Below are positions 1-11,508 of a stretch of DNA of 64,000 nucleotides, piece by piece. The notes under the pieces were generated by a model that saw nothing but the letters and a program-made list of their open reading frames with translations, was not told the DNA's origin and did not search any database. This DNA comes from Plantago major (lineage: Eukaryota > Streptophyta > Magnoliopsida > Lamiales > Plantaginaceae): NCBI GenBank assembly GCA_026545765.1, contig JAIFAC010000281.1, forward strand, positions 1 through 64,000, given 5' to 3'. Within the stretch, counting starts at the first letter, position 1. Each line of letters starts with the position of its first letter. Both the position numbers and the translations under genes were made by a program.

Positions 1-1478
1 CTTCTTCTCATTATCCACAAGCCTAAGCACCTTTACAAGAGGCCCCATTGCCTTAAGAGTGTAAACCACATCATTCCAAAATGAGAACATAAGCACAATC
101 TTTGCCGCAAGTTTTCCCTTTCTATCTCTTGAATCTTTACATGCCTTCCACTCATCGGAGTTGAACATCCTCCTAAGGCAATTTTTCACCGTATTCAATC
201 TTTGGAGAGTGAGGAAAGAGGTGGCAAACCTAGTAATTCCAAACCGCACCAATTCTCCCTTGTTTGTGAATTTTCTCATTAGATTCAAAGAAGCGGAATG
301 GTTATAGATAAAACCCACTATAGTGATTCCATTCTTGATTGCCCTCTTGACCCTTGGAATTTTACCAATGTCTTCCAACATCAAATCTATGCAATGTGCG
401 GCACATGGTGTCCAAAACAAATTAGGCCTCTTAACTTCCAACAATTCACCTACATGTGACATGTGAAAAAGTCAATAATCTTATAATTTGTTAGAAACTT
501 CGAACTTAGAAATCAAAACTTAAAGATATGAAACTAATCCTTACCGGCCAACTTGTAGTTTGCTCCATTGTCCGTCACAACTTGCACCACATTCTCTACG
601 CCCATCTCAACCACGAAAGAATCAAGAAGCTCAAAAATCTTTTCTCCGGTTTTAGAAAATGAAGAAGCATCAATACTTCTAACAAACATCGATCGGGATG
701 GAGTATTCACCAAAAAGTTAATCAAACCCCTATTCTTTCTATCACTCCACCCATCCGACATGATCGAACATCCAACTTTCGATCTTTCTTCCAAGTTACG
801 TTTCATCAAATCATTGGTGTACTCCACCTCCTTCTTCAAAAAAGGAACTCTTACCTCATGATAACTTGGAGGCTTAAGGTGTGGTCCATATTGCCCAACC
901 GCTTCAAGCATCACCTTGAAGCTCTTTGACTTCACAACATTAAATGAAATGCCATTGTTGTATAAAAACCGACATATATATTGGCAAGTTCTCTCCCGAG
1001 CTTCTTTGTCATAATGATCATTTATGGTTGATTGCTTCTTCTTGCTTTGGACACTTGCTTCCGGAGATCCATGTACGTACCTATACATTGGGCCTTTTGC
1101 AATCTTCTTTGAGGCTTGAGATGAAGTTGACATTGTATTTAGTCTCTTTCCTTGAGACCTTAGCTTTGAAATTTCTTCAACCTCTTCCATATCCACATCC
1201 ACATCCACCTCCACATATGATTTTTTTGCATCATTCTTCTTTTTTATTGCTCCTCTCAATGTCTCTTTAACATGTTCCGTTGTTTTAACACAAGAAGTGA
1301 CCTCTCCTTTCTTTCCCATTTGATGATCCTTTGCTCTTGTAATACCACCATTGCTCACATGACCACAATAATTGCACCTTACTTTCTTGGTGTTATTAGC
1401 TTCCACCATAATATTGAATTCCCATCCTATATCAACATTTTTACCCTTCGGGACTATCCTTTCTTCCATTGATGACAT
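1..1478 (-). CDS. hAT-superfamily transposase, 5' part (two exons, cut by window edge)
   Basis: The gene reads right to left from an ATG at 1478. Exon 1 (1478-545) encodes about 311 residues. A BED-type zinc finger lies near residues 33-65 (CNYCGH then a downstream H and C). The DUF659 core begins near residue 235 (SIMSDGWSD) and continues to VVTDNGANYKLAG. A 95-nt GT-AG intron (544-450) follows, and the frame resumes exactly in exon 2 (449 to 1) with FWTPCAAHCIDLMLEDIGK, a hallmark of plant hAT transposases. No internal stop is visible in either exon. The C-terminal hAT dimerisation domain would lie beyond the window. The start is the first in-frame ATG; two more codons along is another Met. 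A possible 5' UTR intron runs from a GTATGT donor near 1746 to an acceptor just upstream of the ATG. Whether the element is still mobile cannot be judged without its ends. Confidence 0.85.
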
Positions 1479-3360
1479 ATCTACGGAGATTCATGATAAT
1501 CAAACAATCAATGGATTGTAATAAAGTAATCAACCAAAACCCCCAACTAAATTTAATTAAAAGTTAAAACCCTAACTCATAATATCAAATCATGTCCAAT
1601 TGAACTATAATAGGTCCAAATAACTAAACAAAATCAAGCATAAGATAGTATTGAAGCAATAAAATAAGAATTAAGCAAAAGCCCCAATTCAATTTCATAA
1701 AACCCTAATTTAAAATTGGCTAATTAAAGTGAAATAATCGACATACCTTACTCGATTGGTTGACTCTTGATGAAGTGAGGTAAGTCGGTCAAGATCCGTC
1801 GGAGAAGACTTGAGGCGGGAGGTGGCATTTTTTCTTTCTTCTTTGTTCTCATTTTTAAACCTGCGATTTGCTGCGTTTTTTATCATTAAACCATTTTTTT
1901 TCTTACATTAAGCTTCTGCTTTCTTTCTTAAGTGGGGGTAACCAAACGCTCCAGGACGAACTAAAGCATCCCGGGCGATCGCCGGATGCGATCTTGAATC
2001 ATGATGCATCGCGGTAGCGACAGAACCGCAATCTATATTTGTACCACTCTCTGACATAGTCATGGCGGCCCTATCGCTTTGAGGCGAGATCGCCCAGATT
2101 GACAACCTTGCAAGATCTGAACAATTTATTGGATCGAAAATGAAAATATATATGAACTCAGTGATGCAAACAAACAAACTAGAGTAAATCAAATAGGCAA
2201 AAGTCCTCCTGAGTATTAACAATGAAAGCACTCCGATGAAACTTAAAAGACTCTTGGGATAGAAACCAAATTACTAAAACTTAAAAAGACTCCCGGCCAG
2301 TTCCCACCTGTTGAAGGCAAATGGTGATGATTTGAATTCTCTGGATAGAAACCAAATTACTAAAACTTAAAAGATTCTTGGAATTTTGTATGTTTTGGTC
2401 GGCTTCGGACTGACCTGAGCATAGGTCTCCTTTTATAGAAATTATATTATATTTGAATATTCTAGTAATAAAATATGATTTTACAATTATAACCCTATTC
2501 AAATTTAATTAAATTTAATAAATTTTATTTCAAGATATACAATTCTACAATCCTGCCCTTCTATATTAAAAGTAAGTTCTTCTGTTCATCGTCTTCTTTA
2601 GTTCTTCACTAAGAAAAGTATTAAAACGACATTTTCTCCATCCAAAATATCTCTGATTACTGCGATTCATTAATTTTGAGATTGGTGGATGTGAAGAATT
2701 AGGATTCTTTCACCTGGAGATTTTGATACTTCTCTTCGTATGGTCGATGAAGCTTCAGGCAATTAACGTTATGATGTATGAATCTCCAGCTTCATTTCCT
2801 TAAATCTGAAGCCCTCCCTTCTTCTATTCTTACGATTTTCTAATCTTTCTTATGGATCAGTGCCAGAGGGTGATTGGGCTTCAAATTAGATGTGATGATG
2901 AAGACAAAAGAGAGAAAAACCCTTTTGAGTCAATCTAATCGATGTTGCAGTAGATGCTCAAGGATGAATCTGCAGTTAAATATTTGTTTCATTTGTTGTT
3001 TAAGAAGGTTATGTGTGATTTTATAAAATTGGAATGATTTATTATATATTTTTTAATAAAAGTTAATTTGTATCATAAGGGTATTATAGTCATCTTAAAT
3101 TTATGGGGTTTTTTTATTTATTAAAAAAATGAATTAGAGTTAATCGTACCCAAAATTACATATAAAATGACTTCGAACCAAAACGAATGGATTAGATTGA
3201 ATTACTTGCCAAGTGGCGAACATCTAACGAAGACCTGCGTTCAGGTTGGTACGAAGCCGACCTGAAAATAGAAAAGTCCAAGACTCTTAGACATTACGAG
3301 AGTCTTGAGAGTCCTTCTTCATTAATAAATGGGTCAATTTGCAGATCTTGGATTGCGGGT
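1479..3360. other. Non-coding stretch upstream of the hAT gene
   Basis: No convincing gene is seen. The part next to 1478 is probably the hAT 5' leader. A 29-base sequence beginning GGATAGAAACC occurs twice, at 2257-2285 and 2343-2371. A short inverted match links GGTCGGCTTCG (about 2398) and CGAAGCCGACC (about 3251). The rest is AT-rich DNA without clear coding bias. I could not find hAT terminal inverted repeats here. Confidence 0.5.
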
Positions 3361-3364
3361 TGAT

Positions 3365-3490
3365 GTCTGGATATAAAAGCGGGTTGTCAGATTAATATAA
3401 ATACCCTATTTTTCTTTTTTTCTTTCATTTCCTTCTTTCTTCTCTCTCTCTACCCTCTCTCTCTTCCATTCTCTCTCTCTCTTTTCTGAT
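3365..3490 (+). promoter_or_regulatory. Promoter-like segment with TATA box and CT-rich leader
   Basis: Two TATA-like motifs (GATATAAAAG at about 3370-3379 and AATATAAATAC at about 3394-3404) precede a long run of TC dinucleotides and CT-rich sequence (about 3408-3485). This is the usual look of a plant core promoter plus 5' UTR. No clear ORF follows. The DNA downstream becomes an intron-like repeat array that runs to the LINE insertion. It may be the promoter of a degraded gene or of an uncharacterised transposon. Confidence 0.4.
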
Positions 3491-3785
3491 AATCTCTCCG
3501 GCGATATCTCCGCCGTTCGGCCACCAATCTTAAATCCGATCGCATATTTGAGTAGCCTATGGCCCGATCTACCTTTCTATCAGTTTCGTTTTTTCATTTG
3601 GTCGACTTTTGAAACGGTTGGCCGGAACTCGAAGCTTTTTTCGGTTGTCTTCTCCAGCAGATCTCCGACTACACAATACATATAAGTCATAACCTTGTCG
3701 TTTCCTCAATTTTCAGGTTTCTTCTCTCGATTCTTCAATTTTTTTCATTTTTTGTTTGGTTTTGGTGATTTCGCATAACTTTATA

Positions 3786-4164
3786 TTTCATGTGTAATTG
3801 TTGATGTTTTAACCTTAATTGTGCATGTTTGACATGTAATTGTTGATGTTTGCGTGTTTTCTCTATTTTCAGTTTGTGTTTCTTAGCTTTTGCTTCGTTT
3901 GTTTGTAAATCTAATTGTAGTGTTCAATTTTGTTTAGATTTTCATGCAAATGTTGTATGTTTAGTTGTAAATAGATGATGTTTTGGTTTCATTGCTTTAT
4001 GGTTAGATTTTCTGTAGTTTTTTAAAAATTATCTATGTTTTTGTGTGAATTGTGCATGTTTATGTAAATTATTGATGTTTGATTATATAAACAGATTATG
4101 TTCCAGGTCTTTGATTTCTTGTGCTTATTGGCTAAGTTTGCATATATTCATACTGAAATTGCTT
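3786..4164 (+). repeat. Degenerate repeat array (TTGTTGATGTTT / GTGCATGTTT), left part
   Basis: Phrases such as AATTGTTGATGTTT, TTGTGCATGTTT and GATTATGTT recur at irregular spacing of roughly 40-60 bases. The same phrases resume at 11509-12040. The two halves were one array before the LINE inserted, because a 14-bp duplication of array sequence flanks the LINE. The function is unknown and the array has no coding potential. Confidence 0.6.
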
Positions 4165-4178
4165 ATGTTTAACGGTAA
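4165..4178. repeat. LINE target-site duplication, left copy
   Basis: ATGTTTAACGGTAA is found here immediately before the poly-T run and again at 11495-11508, directly after the other end of the LINE. A 14-bp direct duplication is typical of L1 target-primed insertion. Confidence 0.9.
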
Positions 4179-4191
4179 TTTTTTTTTTTTT

Positions 4192-5842
4192 GAAACGCAA
4201 AAAATTTTATAACTAAAACTCAGAATGTTTACATGAGCACAAGAAATGCTCAACAAGAAGTACGTTACACATCAAAACCAACAATCTCATACTAACAAGT
4301 AATCTCAACCAACTAGAATCGTCACATTAGCTCAAACATCATCAAAAGCCTTCAAGGGAACCATTAGCATCCCGGGCTCCACCACCTCAAGATCACAAGA
4401 GTAGTAAAAAATCCAACGTCAACGGGAACCATTAATGTCCCGGACTCCAAAACCGTCGATTCCATCAATAGATCTCACAATCACAAAACCAGAACCGTCA
4501 ATTCCTTAAATTCGTCAATTCCTTGGACTAAAAGTCCTTCATGCCACACACAAACTCAAAACCTTAAGGTGCTAAAGGATTTCAAGAAAACAAAGCGAGA
4601 ATTTAAGAAGGTCATGGAATACTGAAACAAGGAGCTTAACTAATTAGCCTTCCCTGCTTCTTTTTTCAAAGCAGTGGCGAAAAATTTAAGGCGATGGTCA
4701 CGACTCATTGGTAAGCAAACCATATTGTCCACCCCCCTACACCCAAAGTTCACAAAAAATCCAAAAGCAAGGAAACACATCCCTACACCCAAAGTTCCCA
4801 AGAAAACAAGGGGCAATAAATTTAAGAGACGGTCATCGAATATGAAACATTGAGCACTACTAGCCACGGCCCTCCACCCTATGCTTATCTTTCAAAGCAA
4901 GTGGCAAGCAATTTAAGACGTGGTCACGGCTCAACTAACGCAAACCATATTATCCATCCCCCTACACCCAATGTTTGCAAGACAACAATTGGCAAGAAAT
5001 TTAAGATGTGTCTCCGGCTCCTTCCACAACAAAATTCACCGAAATGAGGATACCTCGAGATATTTAAAACTAAATCACAATGGTTTAGTTCCTCGAGTTG
5101 TGATTAAAAGAGCCTCAATGAAAATCCAAACCCAAACACCCACAAAACCGACGCATCCAAAAACATGTCGTATGTGGTTAAAATCAAATAGATCATTAAA
5201 GCCACGAGCACTTCTCCCTACTGATCCACTCACCCAATTACACAGTCTGAATTACTGGATCACCACCTCAATCAATCATTACATCAATGCAGTACCTATA
5301 ATATTCACAATACCCAGCACACACAACTTGATAAAAGGTTAGTTAAGCATCAATTAATTAAAGCAAGACAAAGTTGAAGAGAAATTGACCAGAGTCCAAA
5401 CAACGCCACATGCTTGCTTATCAAAAATTAAAACCAAACCTTAACCAATACCAAGTGCTTCCTGCTGCACCAAAAAATTCCCCTTATCCATGCATCATCA
5501 TTATTCGTGGGTCCCAGCAATCAACATGTCACATTTTGCTTCCCTACTTACCCAACCGCCACAAAACAGGCATCCAGCTTGCTGTCCAGGTCTGCAGCGC
5601 CTATACACACCTCACACGCATTCCAACAGAGAGGCAAGCATCTGGTACTGGCTAAAACAGACTTCATTTGGTTCCAAGTCGAATAAATCAGATCCTCCTT
5701 AGTCGCATACCTGTCTACACAAAACAATTCAAAAGCACAAGGTGGGTTCTAGAAGCCAAGCCTCCAACTGATTATAATTTTTCAATTCACCTTTTCCTTT
5801 CAACCAAGTCCAAGAAATGATTTTAACTCGATCAACCACTTG
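4192..5842 (-). other. LINE 3' UTR with an internal tandem duplication
   Basis: This 1.65-kb stretch between the end of ORF2 and the poly-A tail has no conserved coding sequence. A segment with AAGCAGTGGCGAAAAATTTAAGG (about 4669) and CCCCTACACCCAAAGTT is repeated with changes from about 4892, a period near 225 bases. Partial copies of the CTACACCCAAAG phrase lie in between. Plus-strand ORFs of 60-140 codons here have no recognisable domain and are treated as chance. Confidence 0.6.
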
Positions 5843-6235
5843 TCACGGAGTATACACCTCATTTTTAAAAATTAGATTATTCCGACAAAGCCAAACTACC
5901 CAAACAGAAGCATGCCATAATGCTTGCCAAATCTCAACATTTCCTTTTCTCTTTACGAGGTTATGATTTTCAAAGAGTTCCCCAATATTTGCACCATTTA
6001 TAATTCCAAACCCCAACCAATCATAGAATAATTCCCACACTTTTTTCACAAAAACACACTCACCAAAAATATGCCACACCGTTTCAGACTCAATTGATCC
6101 ACATTTTTTACAACACCGATTTTCCACACAAAAAAAGACACCTCTCTTTTCCAAATTATCTTTCGAGGGAATTTTATTTTGAAGCATTTTCCACGTAAAA
6201 GCACTTACCTTTGATGGAATCAATTTATTCCACAC
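5843..6235 (-). pseudogene. LINE ORF2 C-terminus, zf-RVT domain
   Basis: This is the last coding part of LINE ORF2. It shows the zinc-binding RT-associated pattern: IPSKVSAFTWKMLQNKIPS, then CCKKCGSIESETVWHIFGEC, then WELFYDWLG. That C-C-H-C arrangement is typical of plant LINE-like ORF2 proteins. It continues the 6292-7239 segment after a frame break. Confidence 0.8.
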
Positions 6236-6291
6236 CCCCTTAATTTGCCCAATTTTTCATTGGGTGATCACTTTCTTTTTTATTCAAAATC

Positions 6292-7239
6292 TTATACCCA
6301 TCCTTGGTTGAATATACTCTCCTTATCCCCTAACCACACCCATTTGTCTTTGTCACCTTCCTTCAAGAGTAAGGATTCCACATCCAATTCGATTTCATGC
6401 AACACACACAACTCTCGGTCCAACAGCTCCCGGGACCAAATCCACAAACAAAAGCGGCCTGCCTCACCCACAACCACACGCTCATTGATCACACACTCCT
6501 TTTTAGACTCTAATCGATACAAACGTGGGTACAAATCTTTCAAACTCTTCTCCAAACTTCCCCATTTTGTATTCCAAAAACTAGTAGGGCTTCCATCACC
6601 AATTACTCTCTTACAATTTTTTGAAAACCACCCTTGACTCCCCACAACATTAATAAGATCCCTCCACTCCGACCAAGAACTCCTACATCTACCCTCCTTC
6701 AATTTATACTCCACATTTTCACAAAAGTCCCCATACTTCGAAACAATTACTCTCTTCCAAAGACCATTTTCCTCACATAGGAGTTTCCAAGCCCATCGAC
6801 CAAGAAGTGCCCAATTAAAGTATTTCAAAATTTTGATCCCAAGGCCTCCCTCCTCAATTGATTCACAAACTAACTCCCATTTGACCCATGCAATTTTTCT
6901 TTTTTCTTTGTCAAGACCACCACCCCATAAAAAATTCCTTTGGAGTTTCATAAGTTCATCAAGTATTGTCTTTGGAGTTTTGAAGAAGGAAAAGTAATAC
7001 AACGGAAGAGCATTAAGTACCGCCTTTGTAAGAATTATCCTTCCACCAAATGACAAAAATTTATTCTCCCAAACCCCTAATCTTTTTTCAAACTTTTCTT
7101 TCACTTTAATCCATGTTCTCTTATCCCTCGCCACCCCTCCTACCGGCAGCCCCAAATATTCAAAAGGGCAAGAGTCAATTTCACAATTCAAGAATCTAGC
7201 AAACTCCACGGTTTCCAACATATCACAACCAAAGCACAT
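6292..7239 (-). pseudogene. LINE ORF2, post-RT thumb and connection region
   Basis: This segment carries the conserved plant non-LTR motifs after the polymerase core: EYLGLPVGG, LSFGGRIILTKAVLNALPLYY, FLWGGG, WVKWELVCESIEEGGLGI and NWALLGRWAWKLL. It is open for 315 codons. It joins the RT core at 7188-7634 in a different frame, so at least one indel separates them. Confidence 0.85.
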
Positions 7240-8468
7240 AAGACTACTTTTCCCAAATTGATTTTCAAACCGGAGACAAGCTCAAAGCAACGCAAGACAC
7301 TTTTGATTACTTTAAAATTTTCAATGCACACTTCACCCATCAAAAGAGAGTCATCCGCAAATTGCAAAAGCGAAATTGGCTCTTTCAAATGTCCTACTTG
7401 TACGGGTTTAAAAGATCCAAGTTCAAAAGCTTTCCTCATCATTCGGCTAAGCCCCTCCGCTACAATGAGATAAAGAAACGGGGAAAGAGGGTCCCCTTGT
7501 CTCAAACCCCTAAAGACTTCAAAATCTTTGGTAGGGCTCCCATTCACCAAAACCGAACTAGAGACACTAGTTACACATTCCTTTATCCAACAAATCCATT
7601 TTTTTTCCAAACCCCAATTCTCCCAACATATCAAAGAGGTAAGACCAATTCACCGAATCATAAGCTTTTTCGAAATCAATTTTTAGCATAAAAATTCTCT
7701 TCTTTTTCTTTCTAGCTTCATCAATGACTTCATTTGCTACCAAGACCCCATCCAAAATATTCATCTCACCTATAAAGGCAGATTGGTTTTCCGAAATCAC
7801 CGACTCCAAGACACCACCTAATCTATTAGCAAGCACTTTTGAGAGGATTTTATACATGCCATTCACAAGGGAAATTGGTCTAAACTCGGTGATATTCACA
7901 GGATTTTTACACTTAGGGATGAGAGTTATAAAAGTAGTGTTCATACCTTTACAAATCTTACCATTGTTGTGGAATTCCGCAAACAACTTAAGGACATCCT
8001 TCCTTATCACTTCCCAACACTCTTTGAAGAAAAGACCTCCAAAACCGTCCGGCCCTGGACTTTTCTCGCTTCCACAGTCCCTAATGGCCACTCTAATTTC
8101 CTCCTTCGTGAATTCCTTCTCCAATTCTGCCCTCTCCTCATTTAAAATCCTAGCATCCTCCAACCCTAGAATCTTGAACTCCTCCATCTCCCTCCTTCTA
8201 AAGAGTTTTACAAAATGTTCACGAATCCCCTCCTTTACCTCCTCTACCTCCCCAACCAAGAACCATTAATACGAACACCTCTCAATCCCTTCATCCGATT
8301 TCTTCTTTCCACCGCTCCATGGAAAAATCTTGTATTAGCATCACCCTCCCGAACCCATTTCTTCTTGGCTTGATGCAAACAGAGGCTTTCTTTGACTTGC
8401 AAAAGCCTCTCTAATTCAGCTAGAGAAGAATGGCGTTGATTGATCACGGCTGAATTATGTCCATGCAC
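7188..8468 (-). pseudogene. LINE ORF2, reverse transcriptase core
   Basis: The reverse transcriptase copies element RNA into DNA at the nicked target. RT motifs are in order: EKSPGPDGFGG, FITLIPK, FRPISLVNGMYKILSKVLANRL, SAFI, IDFEKAYDSVNW, GLRQGDPLSPFLYLIVAEGL and the catalytic box QFADDSLLMG. The polymerase aspartates (IDFEKAYD and FADD) are present. Frameshifts fall near 7600 and 8250, so no single ORF spans the core. Upstream (8244-8468) is the linker that normally precedes RT (REGDANTRFFH). Confidence 0.92.
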
Positions 8469-8690
8469 CTGTACCAGTGACGCTCCAGCTACAGTCCCAG
8501 ACAGAGAGTTAAAGTCCCAAAATCCACTCCTGCAGGCCTGCTACTCGATTCCAGGCCAAGCCCAGACTGCCCTAAACCAGATCCAGCTTCTGTAGACCCA
8601 TCAGCGTTGTCCAGAGGACCATCAGAACTATGTAATCGATCAGAAAGTCCTCTGTTCAAACCAACACACATCCCATCACTGTTTTCTATC
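8455..8690 (-). other. Unexpected segment inside the LINE ORF2 linker
   Basis: In related LINEs a helical linker (KELDLVIEN) runs directly into the HSSLAELERLLQ region. Here about 230 bases interrupt it, encoding a Ser/Gly/Pro-rich stretch with SSDGPLDNADGS and GLGQSGLGL. That composition resembles the C-terminal part of plant L1 ORF1 rather than ORF2. It may be a rearranged or converted piece from ORF1 of another copy. The boundaries are approximate. Confidence 0.45.
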
Positions 8691-9026
8691 ACCAAATCAA
8701 GTTCTTTAACCTTGCTTGTGAGAATCCTATTTTTTTCCTCTAATCCTCCAACCTTTTTACCATTCCACTCCTTCAATTTTTTCTTCAAAGTTTTCAATTT
8801 TTCCTTAACCACGAAACTTCCCCACCCCACAAACTCACCTTCATTCCACCCACTCTTCTACTAGTTTCAAGAAGTCTCTCTCCTTCACCCAATTATTGAT
8901 GAAACGAAAAGGTTTCGGACCCTAATCTTGTTTCCCATCTTTAAGAAGAATGGCCACATGATCCGATATACATCTTTTGAGTCCTACTTGGGTAAGATTC
9001 GGCCAACTTGACATCCATGCCTCCGA

Positions 9027-9632
9027 CTACAAAAATCTATCAAGCCGACTACAACTTTCACCATTATCTCGGTACCAAGTAAATTTCCTACGAAGCAAAG
9101 GTAAGTCTACGAGATCTACACCCTCAATGAAATTGTTGAACTCCCTCATTCTCCTAGTATCACCTCCTCTCCGACGCCCTCTCCACTCATCAACATTCCG
9201 TATTGCGTTGAAATCTCCATATATGCACCAACGCCCCTCCTTATCCTCCTTCACTTTTTCAGTTAGGCAGCCCCATAATTCCATTCTCTTTGTGTCAACA
9301 CAAGGCGCATAGATATTGAGAATCTCAACGTCCAATCCTTTCCATTTTCCTTTAACACCAAGCACCCCATCATCACCCCATAGGTTCTCTTTCACAAATA
9401 CATTCGTATCCCACATACTCAAGAGACCACCGGACATACCATTTGCACCTGAAAATACCCAATCCACATCTTCACTACCCCATAAGCTCTCCACCAATCG
9501 CCTATCAATCACATCTTTCTTTGTCTCTTGCAAACACACAAAGTCAATTTTTTCTTTCGCCACCAATTCCTTAACCTCTCTTTTTTTCAAAGTTCCCCCC
9601 AAACCTCTGACATTGAAACTTAGAATTCTCAT
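9027..9632 (-). pseudogene. LINE ORF2 N-terminus, apurinic-type endonuclease
   Basis: The endonuclease nicks the target DNA to start insertion. From the ATG at 9632 the protein opens with ILSFNVRGLGG, then LQETKK (catalytic Glu), IYAPC, WCIYGDFNAIRN (Asp and Asn of the active site), FTWYRDNGESCSRLDRFL. A stop at 9027 interrupts it, but the final SDH motif (ISDHVAILL) can be read beyond the stop near 8960. The fold order is complete apart from these breaks. Confidence 0.9.
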
Positions 9633-9639
9633 TATCCAC

Positions 9640-11440
9640 TAGTTACATGTCCAATACCTCCTGCGACATTTTTCCTAGCTGCCACTTCACGATCACGTGT
9701 TTCCCACTCCTGAAAAATTTTCCAAACTTTCGCCCCATCCTCTTTTCTAATGAGACCCAGTGCTTGTCCAATTGTCACACTATCTCTCGCATCCTCTTGA
9801 CAAGAACTCCTCAAGATATGGGCATTACAAGCCATGATTTGACTATTAGAGCAAAAGTCACCTCCATCTAAAGGGTTCGACTTCTTCTTCGATTCTCTTC
9901 CCCTTTTCTTCTTTGGTTTGCCTCTTCGAACTCCTACTACCTCTTTCTCACCACTTCTCATATCCTATACAAAATCCTGCCAGTCCTGAAACCGAGCTTT
10001 CTGATTAGGTTTTTCCTTCACGTTTTTTCTGTATTTTTCGACTTGCCTTTTCTGCCATTATTCATAATTCTTTCTATCACGGGTTTTAGCAAGAACGGGT
10101 CAGAGTCCTCTACCATATCATTCTCACTACCTTCGACCCCATTCACCCGTTGCTTGTCTCCCATCTCAATAGTCGGAACTGATACAGAATCCTCCAAATT
10201 ATTCTGATCTTTATCCTGCTGCATTAACCCATCACAATCAGCAGCCTGGCCCATACTGGTTACATTCCCCTTATTGTGATTCTCCCTGGATTGATCCATG
10301 CTTGGCCCAGACGGCCCATCCTGCTCCCCTGTACCCATCCTAGCATCACATTGCCCAGCCTGCATATTCACTTTTTCACCCCCCGCAACATTGGCATTCT
10401 CTGTCACATCCAACAAAGGCGTTTCCGGTACATAGTCCCATTCTAGATCAAAACTCTTTTCTGAACCCATATCATTATCACTCCAACAGCTTTCCTCATC
10501 ATCCTCATCCTGACACTCATTTGATGATCTACCTGAAAAATCTTCCTCATAACCCTCCATAACATTAATTCCTTTTCGACTACTAGAAAATCATCACGGT
10601 TCCCATTCTCTCCATGCTAGCAGGCTCTTCAACTAGATTAACAGAAAAATACTCTCCTTGAACCAGAACTGATGATTTCTTCCTGATAATGTCAAAAATT
10701 GGTGTTTCTATCAACACTCTGCCTCTGCTCAGATCAAGACGATCAGTTGTTGTTCTATCAACTTCCAATGTTTTTCCCACATTATTCTCCAGTTTAAAGA
10801 ACGTCTCCTTCTTCCACCCGTGCAAGGGTACACCATATATACTAATCCACAACTCCCTCCGTCCATTAATATCTTTTTTATCCCATGGTCGAATAAACTC
10901 AAACCAATTATCCCTCCAAGCTTTCTCTTCTCCTAACAAGCTTTCTCTCACAGTAGAATCCTCATGTTCCAAGATCTAAGTCGTGGGTGTCAATTTCATA
11001 CACTTAAAGCCTCTATGACCATTTGTTTCTAGTGAATTCCTCAATTCATAGCCCCGCAGCCTCTTCTTTGTCTCAACAACAATGCATCTAGATACCCACT
11101 CAATCTCGTCATGATTCTCATGTTTGTCTTGTACATTAGGTACGTCACTCAGTCCTGCCTTCAAAATTTTAAAGATGTTTTTGGTCGATGTAATTTTCTC
11201 CAACTCACCTGGTTGCTCCTCACAACACTCCTCGGCTTTACAAAATTCCTTACAGAATCTCTTCTCACCCACTGGCCTTCTGAATTTTTCCTTCTGTCCA
11301 CAGCATGCGTCGTTCTCCTCACCTCACCATATTAACCCGATTCACCACATCATCCTGGTCATGTTCCTTTTCAAATCTTACGAAAGAGAAGTTCTTGCCT
11401 TCTTTGTTCTTTCTATCCGGTACCACCACCTTTCTAGCCG
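9640..11440 (-). pseudogene. LINE ORF1 (RRM remnant plus DUF4283-like domain)
   Basis: ORF1 proteins bind element RNA. The 5' end (about 11440-11320) encodes GKNFSFVRFEKEHDQDD, the second half of an RNA-recognition motif. After frame breaks, 10583-10972 encodes ELWISIYGVPLHGWKKETF and DLSRGRVLIETP, the DUF4283-like region of plant L1 ORF1. The segment 10018-10560 is acidic and low in complexity (CQDEDDEESCWSDNDMGS). The lysine-rich GKPKKKRGRESKKK lies near 9905. The order matches plant L1 ORF1, and several stops make it a pseudogene. Confidence 0.75.
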
Positions 11441-11442
11441 GT

Positions 11443-11496
11443 TCTTTGGTAGGGCTCCCATTCATCTTTGGTAGTCGCAAATGACATAAGCCCAAT
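11443..11496. other. Filler DNA at the LINE 5' junction (three patches)
   Basis: Patch 1 (11443-11464) is an exact 22-base copy of 7525-7546, part of this LINE's own RT region, in the same orientation. Patch 2 (11465-11473) repeats the first nine bases of that piece, TCTTTGGTA. Patch 3 (11474-11496) is an exact 23-base inverted copy of 12115-12137, inside the neighbouring NB-ARC fragment. Patch 3 overlaps the start of the target-site duplication by two bases. Confidence 0.85.
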
Positions 11497-11508
11497 GTTT
11501 AACGGTAA
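11495..11508. repeat. LINE target-site duplication, right copy
   Basis: ATGTTTAACGGTAA, identical to 4165-4178, marks the other end of the LINE insertion. The repeat array continues directly after it. Confidence 0.9.

Larger units (their letters stand above)
4179..11473 (-). mobile_element. L1-type LINE, about 7.3 kb, slightly 5'-truncated
   Basis: The element reads right to left: ORF1 remnant (about 11440-9640), ORF2 with endonuclease, reverse transcriptase and a zinc-binding RT-associated domain (9632-5843), a long 3' UTR (5842-4192) and a poly-A tail seen as 13 T's at 4179-4191. It is flanked by the 14-bp duplication at 4165-4178 and 11495-11508. The 5' end starts inside the ORF1 RNA-recognition motif, so the copy is truncated there. 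The reading frames contain several stops and frameshifts, so the copy is unlikely to be active as it stands. The junction at 11443-11496 carries filler DNA, listed separately. Confidence 0.92.

Noticed and set aside
4850..5702. Plus-strand ORFs of 65-140 codons
   Set aside because: They lie in the LINE 3' UTR, antisense, with biased composition and no domain.
6245..9642. Plus-strand ORFs opposite LINE ORF2
   Set aside because: They are frame shadows of endonuclease and RT coding sequence.
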